From Pseudomonas oryzagri (GTDB taxonomy: Bacteria; Pseudomonadota; Gammaproteobacteria; Pseudomonadales; Pseudomonadaceae): DNA of 64,000 bases. Shown one piece after another: positions 8,687-17,185 of the stretch (position 1 is its first letter; the number at the start of each line of letters is the position of its first letter). The DNA is taken from NCBI RefSeq assembly GCF_020831405.1, contig NZ_JAJHPU010000042.1, positions 62,001 to 126,000 on the forward strand. The letters are read 5' to 3'. The position numbers were made by a program, and so were the translations under genes. Under the pieces are notes generated by a model. That model was not told the origin of the DNA and did not search any database. It worked only from the letters and a program-made list of their open reading frames with translations.

Positions 8687-10012
8687 ATGGCCCGCGCCAC
8701 CCCTTCCCCCGGCCTGTGGAGCAGCCACGGCCTGCTGTTCCTGCTGGCCTTGATGTACGCCGACAACTTCGTCGGCCGCCAGATCCTCGCGGTGATGATC
8801 GAGCCGATCAAGCGCGAATTCGGCGCCAGCGACAGCGCCATGGGGCTGATCTCCGGCCTCGCCTTCGCCGCCGTCTACGCGGTGCTCGGCCTGCCGGCCG
8901 GACGCCTGGCCGACCGCCTGCCGCGCACCCGTCTGCTCGCCGTCTCCTGCCTGCTGTGGGCGCTGGCGACCATGGCCTGCGGGCTGGCCGGCGGCTTCCT
9001 AATGCTGGTGCTGGCGCGCATGGCGGTGGCCACCGCCGAGGCGCCGGCGACGCCGACCGCCTTCTCGCTGATCGCCGACCTCTACCCGCCACACCGCCGC
9101 TCGTTCGCCATCAGCTGCTTCACCGCTGCGCCGACCTTCGCCGCGCTGCTGGGCCTGTCGGTCGGCGCCTGGCTGGTGGAAACCCACGGCTGGCGCACGA
9201 CCTTCATCCTCATCGGCCTGCCCGGCCTGCTGATCGCCGCGCTGCTGGCGGTGAGCGTGCGCGAGCCCGCGCGCGGCCAGTGGGAGCTGTCCCATGCGCC
9301 GACCGCGCCGCAGGGTCTGCTGCACACGGCGCTGGAGTTGTGGCGCGAGCCGGCGTTGCGCTGGATGCTGATCGCCGGCGGCTTCTCCACGCTGAGCGGC
9401 TACGCCTTCGCCATGTGGAACGCCAGCTTCCTGGTGCGCTCCCACGGCCTGACCCTGCAGCAGGCCGGGCTGCTCGCCGGGCTGGTCGCCGGCGGCGTGT
9501 CCGGCATCGGCACCCTGTGCAGCGGCTGGCTGACCGACCGCCTGGCGCAGCGCAATCGCCTGTGGCTGATCGGCATTCCGCTGCTCGGCAACCTGATCGG
9601 CGCTCTGGCGCTGGCCGCCTACCTGCTGTGGCCGGCCGCCACCCTGGCGCAGTTCGGCGCGCTGGCGGTGCCGACAGCGATGCTCTGGTGCGCGCTGGCC
9701 TGCTTCTTCAGCGTCTGGTGGGTGGCGCCCTCCTACACCCTGATCACCCATCTGGTCGCCGCCGACCGCCGCGGCACGGCGATGGCCATGCAGACCATGC
9801 TGTCCACCATCCTCGGCGTCGGTCTCGGCCCGCTGGCCACCGGCATGCTCAGCGACCTGCTGCAGCCCGCCTTCGGCGCCGAATCGCTGCGCTACGCGCT
9901 GCTGGCCTGCAGCCTGACGGTGCTGGTGCCGGTACTGCTATTGGTACGGGTGTACGGACTGTCGCGGACCGGCGCCGGCGTGCCGGCGTTGCAACCGGTC
10001 AGCCAAAGCTGA
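8687..10012 (+). CDS. MFS transporter, probable aromatic or organic acid carrier
   Basis: 441 aa by the start at 8687, which has AAGGAG six bases upstream; the frame stays open further upstream but without a better start. About 12 hydrophobic segments are visible, beginning LLFLLALMYADNFVGRQILA, a Spinster-like MFS opening, with the loop GRLADRLPRTR between helices 2 and 3. It closes the lower meta-pathway operon, so uptake of the pathway substrate is the natural inference. A long hairpin follows the stop codon. Confidence 0.82.
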   Translation: MARATPSPGLWSSHGLLFLLALMYADNFVGRQILAVMIEPIKREFGASDSAMGLISGLAFAAVYAVLGLPAGRLADRLPRTRLLAVSCLLWALATMACGLAGGFLMLVLARMAVATAEAPATPTAFSLIADLYPPHRRSFAISCFTAAPTFAALLGLSVGAWLVETHGWRTTFILIGLPGLLIAALLAVSVREPARGQWELSHAPTAPQGLLHTALELWREPALRWMLIAGGFSTLSGYAFAMWNASFLVRSHGLTLQQAGLLAGLVAGGVSGIGTLCSGWLTDRLAQRNRLWLIGIPLLGNLIGALALAAYLLWPAATLAQFGALAVPTAMLWCALACFFSVWWVAPSYTLITHLVAADRRGTAMAMQTMLSTILGVGLGPLATGMLSDLLQPAFGAESLRYALLACSLTVLVPVLLLVRVYGLSRTGAGVPALQPVSQS

Positions 10013-10015
10013 CTG

Positions 10016-10058
10016 CTGGCGCGCAGCCGGCGGCGTATACCGCCCGGCTGCGCGCCAG
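10016..10058 (+). terminator. strong hairpin after the MFS gene
   Basis: Arms CTGGCGCGCAGCCG (10016-10029) and CGGCTGCGCGCCAG (10045-10058) pair over 14 bp without mismatch. No T-run follows directly, so it may stabilise the transcript 3' end rather than act as a classic intrinsic terminator. Confidence 0.6.
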
Positions 10059-10087
10059 TGCCGAGTTGACGGAGCGGAAATTCGGGC

Positions 10088-10121
10088 AAAAAAAATGCGG
10101 CACCCGGTTAAGGAATGCCGC
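10088..10121 (-). terminator. intrinsic terminator of the 53-aa membrane protein gene
   Basis: Read on the minus strand, GCGGCA and TGCCGC pair around a 13-base loop and are followed by a run of eight T. It lies 45 bp downstream of the stop of the minus-strand gene 10167-10328 and supports that gene being transcribed. Confidence 0.75.
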
Positions 10122-10166
10122 GAGTCGCTCAGCGCTAGGGTGGGCAATCGCTTGCCCGTGGTGAAT

Positions 10167-10328
10167 TCAGTTGAAGAACGGCAGGCCGTTCACGAAGGGC
10201 AGCATCAGGTTCATGAGTTCGTTGCGAGACCGCTCGGCGTAGGGATCGTGCACCGCCACGAAAACCATCATGGCGAGCATCCCGGTGAATAACAGCAGCA
10301 GCAATATCGTTTGTTTTTCTATTTTCAT
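10167..10328 (-). CDS. small single-pass membrane protein
   Basis: 53 aa, reading MKIEKQTILLLLLFTGMLAM then MVFVAVHDPYAERSR and ending NGLPFFN. A positively charged start, one transmembrane helix (about 8-27) and a short C-terminal tail are visible. ATG at 10328 has GGAAGGG upstream and the gene has its own terminator, so it is real despite its size. I do not recognise the family. It is divergent from the periplasmic protein gene at 10544; a shared role is possible but not shown. Confidence 0.7.
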   Translation of the reverse strand: MKIEKQTILLLLLFTGMLAMMVFVAVHDPYAERSRNELMNLMLPFVNGLPFFN

Positions 10329-10543
10329 CGCGAACCCTTCCAGCAGGTGGAGTCGCTGTATCTGGGTTCGATTCTATTGCCGCCACCGCCACGTTCATCG
10401 TCCATCCAGACTATGCCAGGTCAATAAGCGCGGGGCTCTAATACGGACTTCGCCGGGCTGGCGTCGGCACTTATTCGGTATTGGCGAAATCCGGCGATAA
10501 ACAACTGCGCACGAATACCAATTGGCACCCACGGATAACAACT

Positions 10544-11302
10544 ATGAAGAACGGGATAATTCTGGCATTGGTCTTGTTTATTCTTTCCGCCCCGGCAAGA
10601 GCGGATTCAGCCTTGGCGCAACGCCTGCACGAGATTCGCACCCAGGGCTTCCTGCTCTGCTCGAATCTGCTCGTCTACTACAACAACCAGGACCCGGCGG
10701 GAGCGTTCTACCCCGCGTCGCGCGAGGCCTATCGGCAGAACCTCGCCGAACTCGACGCGCTCACCGCGGCGCTGCAGGACAAGACCGAGCTGACCACCAC
10801 GCTGCGCGAGATGAAGTCGGTGATCGGCGAGCTGGAGAAGCAGCCGGAGAATAACCGGGTCGAGTACAGCATGTGGCTCAATCCCGTGCTGCGCGTGCAG
10901 GGCGATCTGGACAGGCTGGCCGCCGAGGAATATCGCAAGACCAGCGGACAAGCGGGCGCGGTGGCCAACCTGCACCAACTGAGCCTGGATCTCGGCCGCA
11001 TGCTGCTGCTCTACGAGAGCCAGGCCTTCAGCCGCACCGGCATCTATTCGTTCGAAGTCCACGAGAACAGCTTCAACGAGATCGACCAGCGCATCGGCGC
11101 GACCCACAAGAGCCTGGAAGAGCAACTTCCGGACGCCGGCGACCAGTTGAAGGAAGTGTGGCGAAACTACAGTTTCATTCGCCAGCGCCTGAAGGCCAGC
11201 GAGCAGGCGGTAGTCGCGCGCAGCGCCAGCCTGTACCTGGGCAAGGGCGTGGAAACGCTCGATCTGCTGGCCCGTGGCGAGGGGCGCAAGGCCGCCCAGT
11301 AA
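10544..11302 (+). CDS. periplasmic protein of unknown function
   Basis: 252 aa. The start at 10544 gives a clean signal peptide (MKNGIILALVLFILSAPARA, cleavage after about residue 20), whereas the longer upstream frame would hide it. The mature part is mostly helical and polar with no recognised domain. One cysteine lies near the start of the mature chain (FLLCSNLL). The ribosome binding site is weak. It stands alone between the lower meta operon and galT and is followed by a 22-bp perfect palindrome. Confidence 0.7.
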   Translation: MKNGIILALVLFILSAPARADSALAQRLHEIRTQGFLLCSNLLVYYNNQDPAGAFYPASREAYRQNLAELDALTAALQDKTELTTTLREMKSVIGELEKQPENNRVEYSMWLNPVLRVQGDLDRLAAEEYRKTSGQAGAVANLHQLSLDLGRMLLLYESQAFSRTGIYSFEVHENSFNEIDQRIGATHKSLEEQLPDAGDQLKEVWRNYSFIRQRLKASEQAVVARSASLYLGKGVETLDLLARGEGRKAAQ

Positions 11303-11679
11303 GTCACCCTGCAGCACCGGGCAGGCGCGCCTGCCCGGACTCCGGCTGGCCGTTCCCCACGCAAGCCGACCACCCTTCCCCCGCTCCGCCAGTCTCCCAC
11401 CACCCCCGTCGCCTCGGCGCGATGACGATACCCGCGCCTCTCGCCAGCCGCCCGGCACGTGCCCCGCCGGCCCACGCGCCACCCCACCTCATCGCCTCGA
11501 TAAAAAAAACCGATACCCCCTTAAGGATTTCCCAGACGCCGCGCAGGGCCTTTCGGCCTTAGAGTCCGCTCCTGCCGCCAGGCCAAATGCCGCCCGGAGG
11601 TCAGGTGGTTCCTGCCAGCCATCAACGATTGCGAAGCCGGCAGGGATTCTCACCATTAAAAAAACAAAAGGTGATGCAG
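11303..11679. promoter_or_regulatory. intergenic control region upstream of galTAP
   Basis: There is no credible gene here. A perfect palindrome (11317-11338) lies just after the preceding gene. The A/T-rich stretch around 11500-11525 and the segment before the galT ribosome binding site are the likely promoter area. In P. putida GalR activates this operon with gallate, but I cannot point to one convincing LysR box by eye. Confidence 0.45.
11317..11338. repeat. 22-bp perfect palindrome
   Basis: CCGGGCAGGCG is followed immediately by its exact reverse complement, giving 11-bp arms without a loop, 14 bp after the stop codon at 11302. There is no T-run, so either a transcript-end structure or a protein site is possible. 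Confidence 0.6.
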
Positions 11680-13020
11680 ATGAGTAATCAAACTGTCGAT
11701 GTCAAAGAGTGGATCGACAAGCAGCCGATCACCAGCTTCCAGGCGCTGATCCTGGGGCTGTGCTTCCTGATCGTATTGTTCGATGGCTTCGATGTGGCGG
11801 TGATGGGCTTCATCGCCCCCTCGCTGATGCAGGAGTGGGGACTGTCCAAGGCCGCATTCGGCCCGGTGATGAGCGCGGGCATGGTCGGCCTGGCCATCGG
11901 CGCGCTGGTCGCCGGCCCCTACGCCGACCGCTACGGCCGCAAGAAGGTCCTGCTCGGCGCGGTCACCGCGTTCAGCCTGATCAGCCTCGGCTGTGCGTTC
12001 GCCCGCTCGCCCTATGAGCTGGCCATCCTGCGCCTGCTGATCGGCATCGCCCTCGGTGCGGCGCTGCCCAACTGCACGACGCTGCTCTCCGAGTACCTGC
12101 CCGAGCGCCAGCGCTCGCTGCTGATCACCCTCATGTTCACCGGCTTCAACCTCGGCTCCGGCGGCGGCGGTTTCCTCGCCGCCTGGCTGATCCCCCACTA
12201 CGGCTGGCAGTCGGTGCTGCTCGCCGGCGGCATCCTGCCGCTGATCCTGCTGCCGTTCCTGTGGATGCTGCTGCCCGAGTCGGCGCGCTTCCTGGCGGCG
12301 CGCAACGCCCCGGCCGCGCAGATCGCCGCCGAACTCAACAAGCTGGGCGCCGGCACCTTCTCGGCCTCGACCCGCTTCGTGGTCAGCGAGGCGCCAGTCC
12401 AGGGCAAGACGCCGGTTCGCACCCTGTTCCTCGAACGCTATCGCCTGGGCACCCTGGCGCTGTGGGTGACCTACTTCATGGGCCTCCTGGTGATCTACCT
12501 GACCATGGGCTGGATGCCGACCCTGCTGCGCGAATCCGGCCTGCCCATCGAACGCGCCGCCACCATCACCGGCCTGTTCCAGATCGGCGGCACCGTCGGC
12601 GCCATCGCGGTCGGCTGGGTCATGGACCGGCGCAATCCCAACCGGGTGATCGCCACCTCCTACGCCCTGGGCGGCTGCTGCATGCTGCTGCTCGGCGCCT
12701 TCAGCCTGGATTCGAGCATGCTGGCGGTAGGCGTGATCGCCGCGGGCTTCTGCATGAGCGGCGCGCAGACCGGCCTGAACGCCTTCGCGCCGGGCTACTA
12801 TCCGACCGAGTCGCGCGCCACCGGGGTGAGCTGGATGCTGGGCATCGGCCGCTTCGGCGCCATCTTCGGCTCGCTGATCGGCGGCACCATCCTCAGCCTG
12901 GGGCTGAGCCTGCCCGTGCTGTTCACCATCCTCGGCCTGCCGGCCTTCGTGGCGGCCCTGGCGATCCTGACCAACGGCCATGCCATCCGCCGTGCCGGTC
13001 AAACCATGATGGCGCACTGA
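11680..13020 (+). CDS. galT: MFS gallate/aromatic acid:H+ symporter
   Basis: 446 aa, AAHS family (PcaK, BenK, GalT). The family opening is visible: FQALILGLCFLIVLFDGFDV with DGFD in helix 1, then GPYADRYGRKKVLLG in the 2-3 loop, and a central cytoplasmic loop near residue 230. The start at 11680 is chosen because AAGGTG lies 7 bases upstream; an ATG two codons earlier would work as well. It heads galTAP, 25 bp before galA, so gallate uptake across the inner membrane is a secure inference from context. Confidence 0.88.
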   Translation: MSNQTVDVKEWIDKQPITSFQALILGLCFLIVLFDGFDVAVMGFIAPSLMQEWGLSKAAFGPVMSAGMVGLAIGALVAGPYADRYGRKKVLLGAVTAFSLISLGCAFARSPYELAILRLLIGIALGAALPNCTTLLSEYLPERQRSLLITLMFTGFNLGSGGGGFLAAWLIPHYGWQSVLLAGGILPLILLPFLWMLLPESARFLAARNAPAAQIAAELNKLGAGTFSASTRFVVSEAPVQGKTPVRTLFLERYRLGTLALWVTYFMGLLVIYLTMGWMPTLLRESGLPIERAATITGLFQIGGTVGAIAVGWVMDRRNPNRVIATSYALGGCCMLLLGAFSLDSSMLAVGVIAAGFCMSGAQTGLNAFAPGYYPTESRATGVSWMLGIGRFGAIFGSLIGGTILSLGLSLPVLFTILGLPAFVAALAILTNGHAIRRAGQTMMAH

Positions 13021-13045
13021 TACCTCGAACAAGGACAACAACGAC

Positions 13046-14323
13046 ATGGCACGAATCATTGGCGGCCTGGCCGTCTCGCACACCCCGACCATCGGTTTCG
13101 CCGTCGATCACGACAAGCAGGACGACGCCGCCTGGGCGCCGATCTTCCAGAGCTTCGAGCCGATCCGCGCCTGGCTCGAGGAGCAGCAGCCCGACGTGCT
13201 GTTCTACGTCTTCAACGACCACGTGACCTCGTTCTTCTTCGACCACTACGGCGCCTTCTCGCTGGGCGTGGACGAGCGCTACGAGGTCGCCGACGAGGGC
13301 GGCAACCCGCGCGACCTGCCGCCGATCGGCGGCCATGCGGCGCTGGCCCGGCACATCGGTGCAAGCCTGGTGGCCGACGAGTTCGACATGAGCTTCTTCC
13401 GCGACAAGCCACTGGACCACGGCTTCTTCTCGCCGATGTCGGCGCTGCTGCCGCACGAGGGCCAGTGGCCGCTGGAGATCGTGCCGCTGCAGGTCGGCGT
13501 GCTGCAGTTCCCGGTGCCCAGCGCCGCCCGCTGCTACAAGCTGGGCCAGGCGCTGCGCCGCGCCATCGAGAGCTACCCGGAGGACCTCAAGGTGGCCATC
13601 GTCGCCACCGGCGGGCTGTCCCACCAGGTGCACGGCGAGCGCTGCGGCTTCAACAACCCGGAGTGGGACGCCCAGTTCGTCGACCTGCTGGTCAACGATC
13701 CGGTGCGCCTCACCGAGCTGACCCTGGCCGACTACGCCAGCCTGGGCGGCATGGAGGGCGCCGAGGTGATCATGTGGCTGATCATGCGCGGCGCGCTGTC
13801 CGGCACCGTGAAGAAGCTGCACCACGGCTACTACCTGCCGTCGATGACCGGCATCGCCACCCTGCTGCTGGAGAACCAGGCGCAGGAAGTGCCCGCCGAC
13901 GTGCACGCCCGCCACCGCGAGCACATCAACCATCAACTGGCCGGTGCCGAGAAGCTGGAGGGCACCTACCCCTTCACCCTGGAGCGCAGCGCCAAGGGCT
14001 ACCGGCTGAACAAGTTCCTCCATCGGATGATCGAGCCGGCCTGGCGGGCACGCTTCCTGGAAGCGCCCGAGGCGCTCTACGAGGAGGCCGGTCTCAGCGA
14101 GGAGGAGCGCAACCTGCTGCGCCGCCGCGACTGGCGCGGCCTGCTCCACTACGGGGCGATCTTCTTCATGCTGGAGAAGCTCGGCGCGGTGCTCGGCGTC
14201 TCCAACCTGCACATCTACGCGGCGATGCGCGGCCAGAGCCTCGAAGAGTTCATGAAGACCCGCAACCAGCAGGTGGTCTATTCCGTGGCGGGCAAATCCG
14301 ACGCCGACAAGTCCGCGCGCTGA
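13046..14323 (+). CDS. galA: gallate dioxygenase
   Basis: 425 aa extradiol ring-cleavage enzyme: gallate + O2 to 4-oxalomesaconate. The first 280 or so residues are LigB-like with iron-ligand candidates H12 (SHTPTIGF) and H59 (FNDHV) and a GGLSHQVHGERCGF segment. Residues about 320-410 are LigA-like (NKFLHRMIEPAWRARF, LLHYGAIFFMLEKLG). This LigB-LigA fusion in one chain is the hallmark of GalA and separates it from the two-subunit protocatechuate 4,5-dioxygenase. Neighbours galT, galP and the galBCD genes agree. Confidence 0.93.
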   Translation: MARIIGGLAVSHTPTIGFAVDHDKQDDAAWAPIFQSFEPIRAWLEEQQPDVLFYVFNDHVTSFFFDHYGAFSLGVDERYEVADEGGNPRDLPPIGGHAALARHIGASLVADEFDMSFFRDKPLDHGFFSPMSALLPHEGQWPLEIVPLQVGVLQFPVPSAARCYKLGQALRRAIESYPEDLKVAIVATGGLSHQVHGERCGFNNPEWDAQFVDLLVNDPVRLTELTLADYASLGGMEGAEVIMWLIMRGALSGTVKKLHHGYYLPSMTGIATLLLENQAQEVPADVHARHREHINHQLAGAEKLEGTYPFTLERSAKGYRLNKFLHRMIEPAWRARFLEAPEALYEEAGLSEEERNLLRRRDWRGLLHYGAIFFMLEKLGAVLGVSNLHIYAAMRGQSLEEFMKTRNQQVVYSVAGKSDADKSAR

Positions 14324-14445
14324 AGCGCTGGGCCTGCCGCCCCGGTGGGTCCACACCCTCGCACCATCCGCATCCCCTGCCCTGCAGATACTCCGGCCCC
14401 AGGCCGGCGGGGGATGCTTCGCTCAAGAATTGGAGAACAACAACA

Positions 14446-15702
14446 ATGAAAGCCGTCTTCACCCGTCCGCTGCCCGGCGCCCTGGCCATCGCCGCCAGCC
14501 TGCCGTTGGGCGCCCAGGCCGCGGATTTCTTCGACGACGCCAGCGCCACCCTGAACCTGCGCAACTTCTACCTGGGGCGCGACTTCCGTCATGCAGACAG
14601 CTCAGCGCAGAGCCGCGCCGAGGAGTGGACGCAAAGCTTTATCCTCGACGCCCGCTCGGGCTACACCGAAGGTCCGGTGGGCTTCGGCGCCGATGTGCTG
14701 GGTCTGTATTCGGTCAAGCTCGACGGCGGCAAGGGCACCACCAACACCCAGCTGCTGCCGGTGCACGACGACGGCAGCCCGGCCGACGACTACGGCCGCC
14801 TGGCGGTGGCCGGCAAGGCCAGGTTCTCCAACACCGAACTGAAGGTCGGCGAGTGGATGCCGGTGCTGCCGATCCTGCGCTCCGACGACGGCCGCTCCCT
14901 GCCGCAGACCTTCCAGGGCGGCCAGCTCACCTCCAAGGAAATCGACGGCCTGACCCTTTACGCCGGCCAGTTCCGCCAGAACAGCCCGCGCAACGACGCC
15001 AGCATGGAGGACATGACGATCTTCGGCCGCCCGGCCTTCACCTCCGACCGCTTCAACTTCGCCGCCGGCGAATACACCTTCAACGACAAGCGCACGATGC
15101 TCGGCGCCTGGTACGCCGAGCTCGAAGACCTCTACCAGCAGCAGTACTACAACCTGGTGCACACCCAGCCGGTCGGCGCCTGGACCCTGGGCGCCAACCT
15201 CGGCTATTTCATCGGCAAGGAAAACGGCGACGCGCTGGCGGGCGACCTGGACAACAAGGCCGCCTCGGGGATGTTCTCGGCCAAGACCGGCAACCACGGC
15301 TTCTACGTCGGCCTGCAGAAGCTCAGCGGCGACGACGCCTGGCTGCGCGTCAACGGCACCAGCGGCGGCACCCTGGCCAACGACAGCTACAACTCCAGCT
15401 TCGACAACGCCGAGGAGCGCTCCTGGCAGCTGCGCTACGACTACAACCTGGTCGGCTGGGGCTTCCCGGGGCTGACCTTCTCCACCCGCTACATCAGCGG
15501 CGACAACGTGCACAACGCGGTCACCGAGGACGGCAAGGAGTGGGTGCGCGAGACCGAGCTGGCCTACACCGTGCAGTCCGGCCCGCTGAAGAGCCTCAAC
15601 GTGAAGTGGCGCAACTCCAATATCCGCAAGAGCTGGGCCAACAACGGCACCGACTTCGACGAGAACCGCCTGATCGTCAACTACCCGCTCAACCTGCTCT
15701 GA
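14446..15702 (+). CDS. galP: OprD-family outer-membrane porin, gallate uptake
   Basis: 418 aa. The signal peptide ends ASLPLGAQA and the mature protein starts ADFFDDASATLNLRNFYLGR, the usual OprD opening; WTQSFILDARSGYTEGPVGF and SLPQTFQGGQL are family blocks, and the chain ends in a hydrophobic beta strand (NRLIVNYPLNLL). It is the last gene of galTAP and would admit gallate across the outer membrane. A clear terminator follows at 15747. The specificity is inferred from context only. Confidence 0.88.
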   Translation: MKAVFTRPLPGALAIAASLPLGAQAADFFDDASATLNLRNFYLGRDFRHADSSAQSRAEEWTQSFILDARSGYTEGPVGFGADVLGLYSVKLDGGKGTTNTQLLPVHDDGSPADDYGRLAVAGKARFSNTELKVGEWMPVLPILRSDDGRSLPQTFQGGQLTSKEIDGLTLYAGQFRQNSPRNDASMEDMTIFGRPAFTSDRFNFAAGEYTFNDKRTMLGAWYAELEDLYQQQYYNLVHTQPVGAWTLGANLGYFIGKENGDALAGDLDNKAASGMFSAKTGNHGFYVGLQKLSGDDAWLRVNGTSGGTLANDSYNSSFDNAEERSWQLRYDYNLVGWGFPGLTFSTRYISGDNVHNAVTEDGKEWVRETELAYTVQSGPLKSLNVKWRNSNIRKSWANNGTDFDENRLIVNYPLNLL

Positions 15703-15746
15703 GGGGGCTGTGCCCTGCCGGCCGGAAGCAGCACCGGCCGACTTCT

Positions 15747-15772
15747 GCCCGTCCATGTGACGGGCTTTTTTT
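15747..15772 (+). terminator. intrinsic terminator of galTAP
   Basis: GCCCGTC (15747-15753), loop CATGT and GACGGGC (15759-15765) are followed by seven T. It closes the gal operon just before the cassette insert begins. Confidence 0.88.
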
Positions 15773-15876
15773 GTCTGGATTGGCGCAGCGAAGGCTGGAG
15801 ATACGAATGCAATTGCACTGAGGGGAGAGTTGGCAAGGCACTGCTCACCGATTGTGAGGAAAGTCCATATACGTTT

Positions 15877-15888
15877 GTTAGGCGGCAC
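15877..15888 (-). repeat. attC-like R'' core at distal end of cassette cluster
   Basis: On the minus strand GCCTAAC (15877-15883) follows the stop codon of the first cassette gene by five bases, fitting RYYYAAC. The rest of a normal attC is not recognisable toward 15773, so this site looks truncated and may mark the insertion edge. Confidence 0.5.
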
Positions 15889-16419
15889 CTACGATGTTGG
15901 TGCGCCATCTAGAAAATCCGCAAGTTCTTTTTCTTGGCAAAGGCTGGATAAGTCTACCGACAGGTGCTGAGAGCTACTTTCATCCGGATTAACTTGTGAA
16001 TACTCTATATTAATGACTTTGGCGCTAGCAAGGCTGAGCAATATTGAGTATCCGGAATTTGCCCACTTCTCCGGGTTGTATCCAGGATCGTAAAACTCGA
16101 TGTTCATATAATGAGGAAGCGAAGAAGAACTGTGATACCAAGAGGCAGATAGCGATATGTCGGACGAATTGGTTGTTTTAATCAATTTCACAACACACCG
16201 GGGGATGGTTAATTCATTTCCCGCAATATTTATTCGAATTCCTTCTGCTGAGCCCCCGGCCTCAGCGGAAAATTTTATATCTAAACTCGCTGGAGAATAC
16301 TGTTCTGGCAGGCCAGCGATCGCCCCGTTACTTTCGAGACTAAGCATTGTATCCTCATGGGTGAAGCAATAACTGGTCAGAGTGCAAAAAATCAGCGATG
16401 CCGAAACTATATTTCTCAT
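15889..16419 (-). CDS. cassette gene: exported protein of unknown function
   Basis: 176 aa starting MRNIVSASLIFCTLTSYCFT, a short signal peptide, then a polar, probably beta-rich body with a GIRINIAGNELTIPRCVVKL segment. I do not recognise a family. An ATG at 16431 also opens the frame, but it overlaps the GTTGGGC recombination core, so the cassette's own start is more likely 16419. Codon use and GC are well below those of the gal genes on either side. Confidence 0.6.
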   Translation of the reverse strand: MRNIVSASLIFCTLTSYCFTHEDTMLSLESNGAIAGLPEQYSPASLDIKFSAEAGGSAEGIRINIAGNELTIPRCVVKLIKTTNSSDISLSASWYHSSSSLPHYMNIEFYDPGYNPEKWANSGYSILLSLASAKVINIEYSQVNPDESSSQHLSVDLSSLCQEKELADFLDGAPTS

Positions 16420-16422
16420 AGA

Positions 16423-16497
16423 GCCCAACATTTTTATTAAGCGGCGGAATTTGGCTCGCCCCAGTGAGCGAAGCGGACGACTTGAACCTCTAGCCAG
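16423..16497 (-). repeat. attC-like site between cassettes
   Basis: The minus strand carries an arm reading TTCAAGTCGTCCGCTTCGCT then CACTGGGGCGAGCC and ends in the GTTGGGC core (16423-16429). The central part is almost the canonical proteobacterial attC arm (GTTCGCTTCGCTCACTGG). The R'' core at the other end (around 16489-16495) is degenerate. Confidence 0.7.
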
Positions 16498-16501
16498 CGC
16501 T

Positions 16502-17095
16502 TCACGCGCCTTGAATTAGTCTATTAATAAGCCTCGTGAGCTCCCCGCGCGCCTTGTGGTTCTTGAATACAGAGGGCACATGAAGAAGAAAGCTCCTCCA
16601 ACGATGCTTGGATATGTTGCGAGCCTTGCTTTCAATGTAGTCTCGCAGCTCAATTACAGATTCGCGATTGAATGCCCAAAGCTCTTTCCCCTTGTAGGGT
16701 ATTGAATAATAGGCATCCTCTGGCCATCGTAAATTATGAATAACCCGCTTTCCACATTGTCTGCACGACACCGACCCCAAGTCGCAGCCATGACTTCTGC
16801 TAATATATCTTGAATGTTGCCAATTGGCTGGCGCATATCCTTCTGGCAAATTGCTCAACGCCCTTTCTGGTGAGCCATGAAGCCCGGCGAAATAGATCGC
16901 CGCATGCCAGTAATGGCCGCATGAGTCTTGAAATCGACCGTATTCAAACTGCTTGGACTTCTGAAAGAATTCAACATCTTCTTTCTTTGAAATCCGGACT
17001 ATTTCTGCAAACTCGAAAACGGCGCGCTCTCCGCAAGTCGGACATTTAACATCCACTTGGTGGGGCATAGGATTCCAATCATAGGTTCTGGTCAT
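16502..17095 (-). CDS. cassette gene: zinc-ribbon-like protein of unknown function
   Basis: 197 aa, soluble. Two CxxC knuckles are visible: CPTCGERAVFEF near residue 18 and CRQCGKRV near residue 112, with further Cys/His between them (CGHYWHA), so one or two zinc-binding ribbons are likely. The C-terminal third is basic and helical. I do not recognise the family. It starts 20 bp after an attC-like core and ends beside the next one, which makes it a typical single-gene cassette. Confidence 0.6.
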   Translation of the reverse strand: MTRTYDWNPMPHQVDVKCPTCGERAVFEFAEIVRISKKEDVEFFQKSKQFEYGRFQDSCGHYWHAAIYFAGLHGSPERALSNLPEGYAPANWQHSRYISRSHGCDLGSVSCRQCGKRVIHNLRWPEDAYYSIPYKGKELWAFNRESVIELRDYIESKARNISKHRWRSFLLHVPSVFKNHKARGELTRLINRLIQGA

Positions 17096-17114
17096 TTCAT
17101 ATTATCAAGTGGAG

Positions 17115-17185
17115 CTCTTACGTTTGGGCAAGGGGCGGGCCTTAGCCCGCTCCGAGTGAGAAAAGCGAATGATTTGAACCAACTG
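17115..17185 (-). repeat. attC-like site between cassettes
   Basis: On the minus strand GGTTCAAATCATTCGCTTTT, CTCACTCGG and a GAGCGGGC-CTAAGG-CCCGCCCC hairpin lead to GTAAGAG (17115-17121), one change from GTTRRRY. It shares the TTCAA..CGCTT..CTCACT..GG arm with the site at 16423-16497. Confidence 0.65.

Noticed and set aside
16442-17185. Cassette joints as tRNA-like or simple terminator hairpins
   Set aside because: The arms match attC features and lie at each gene junction in the same orientation; no tRNA fold or T-run fits.
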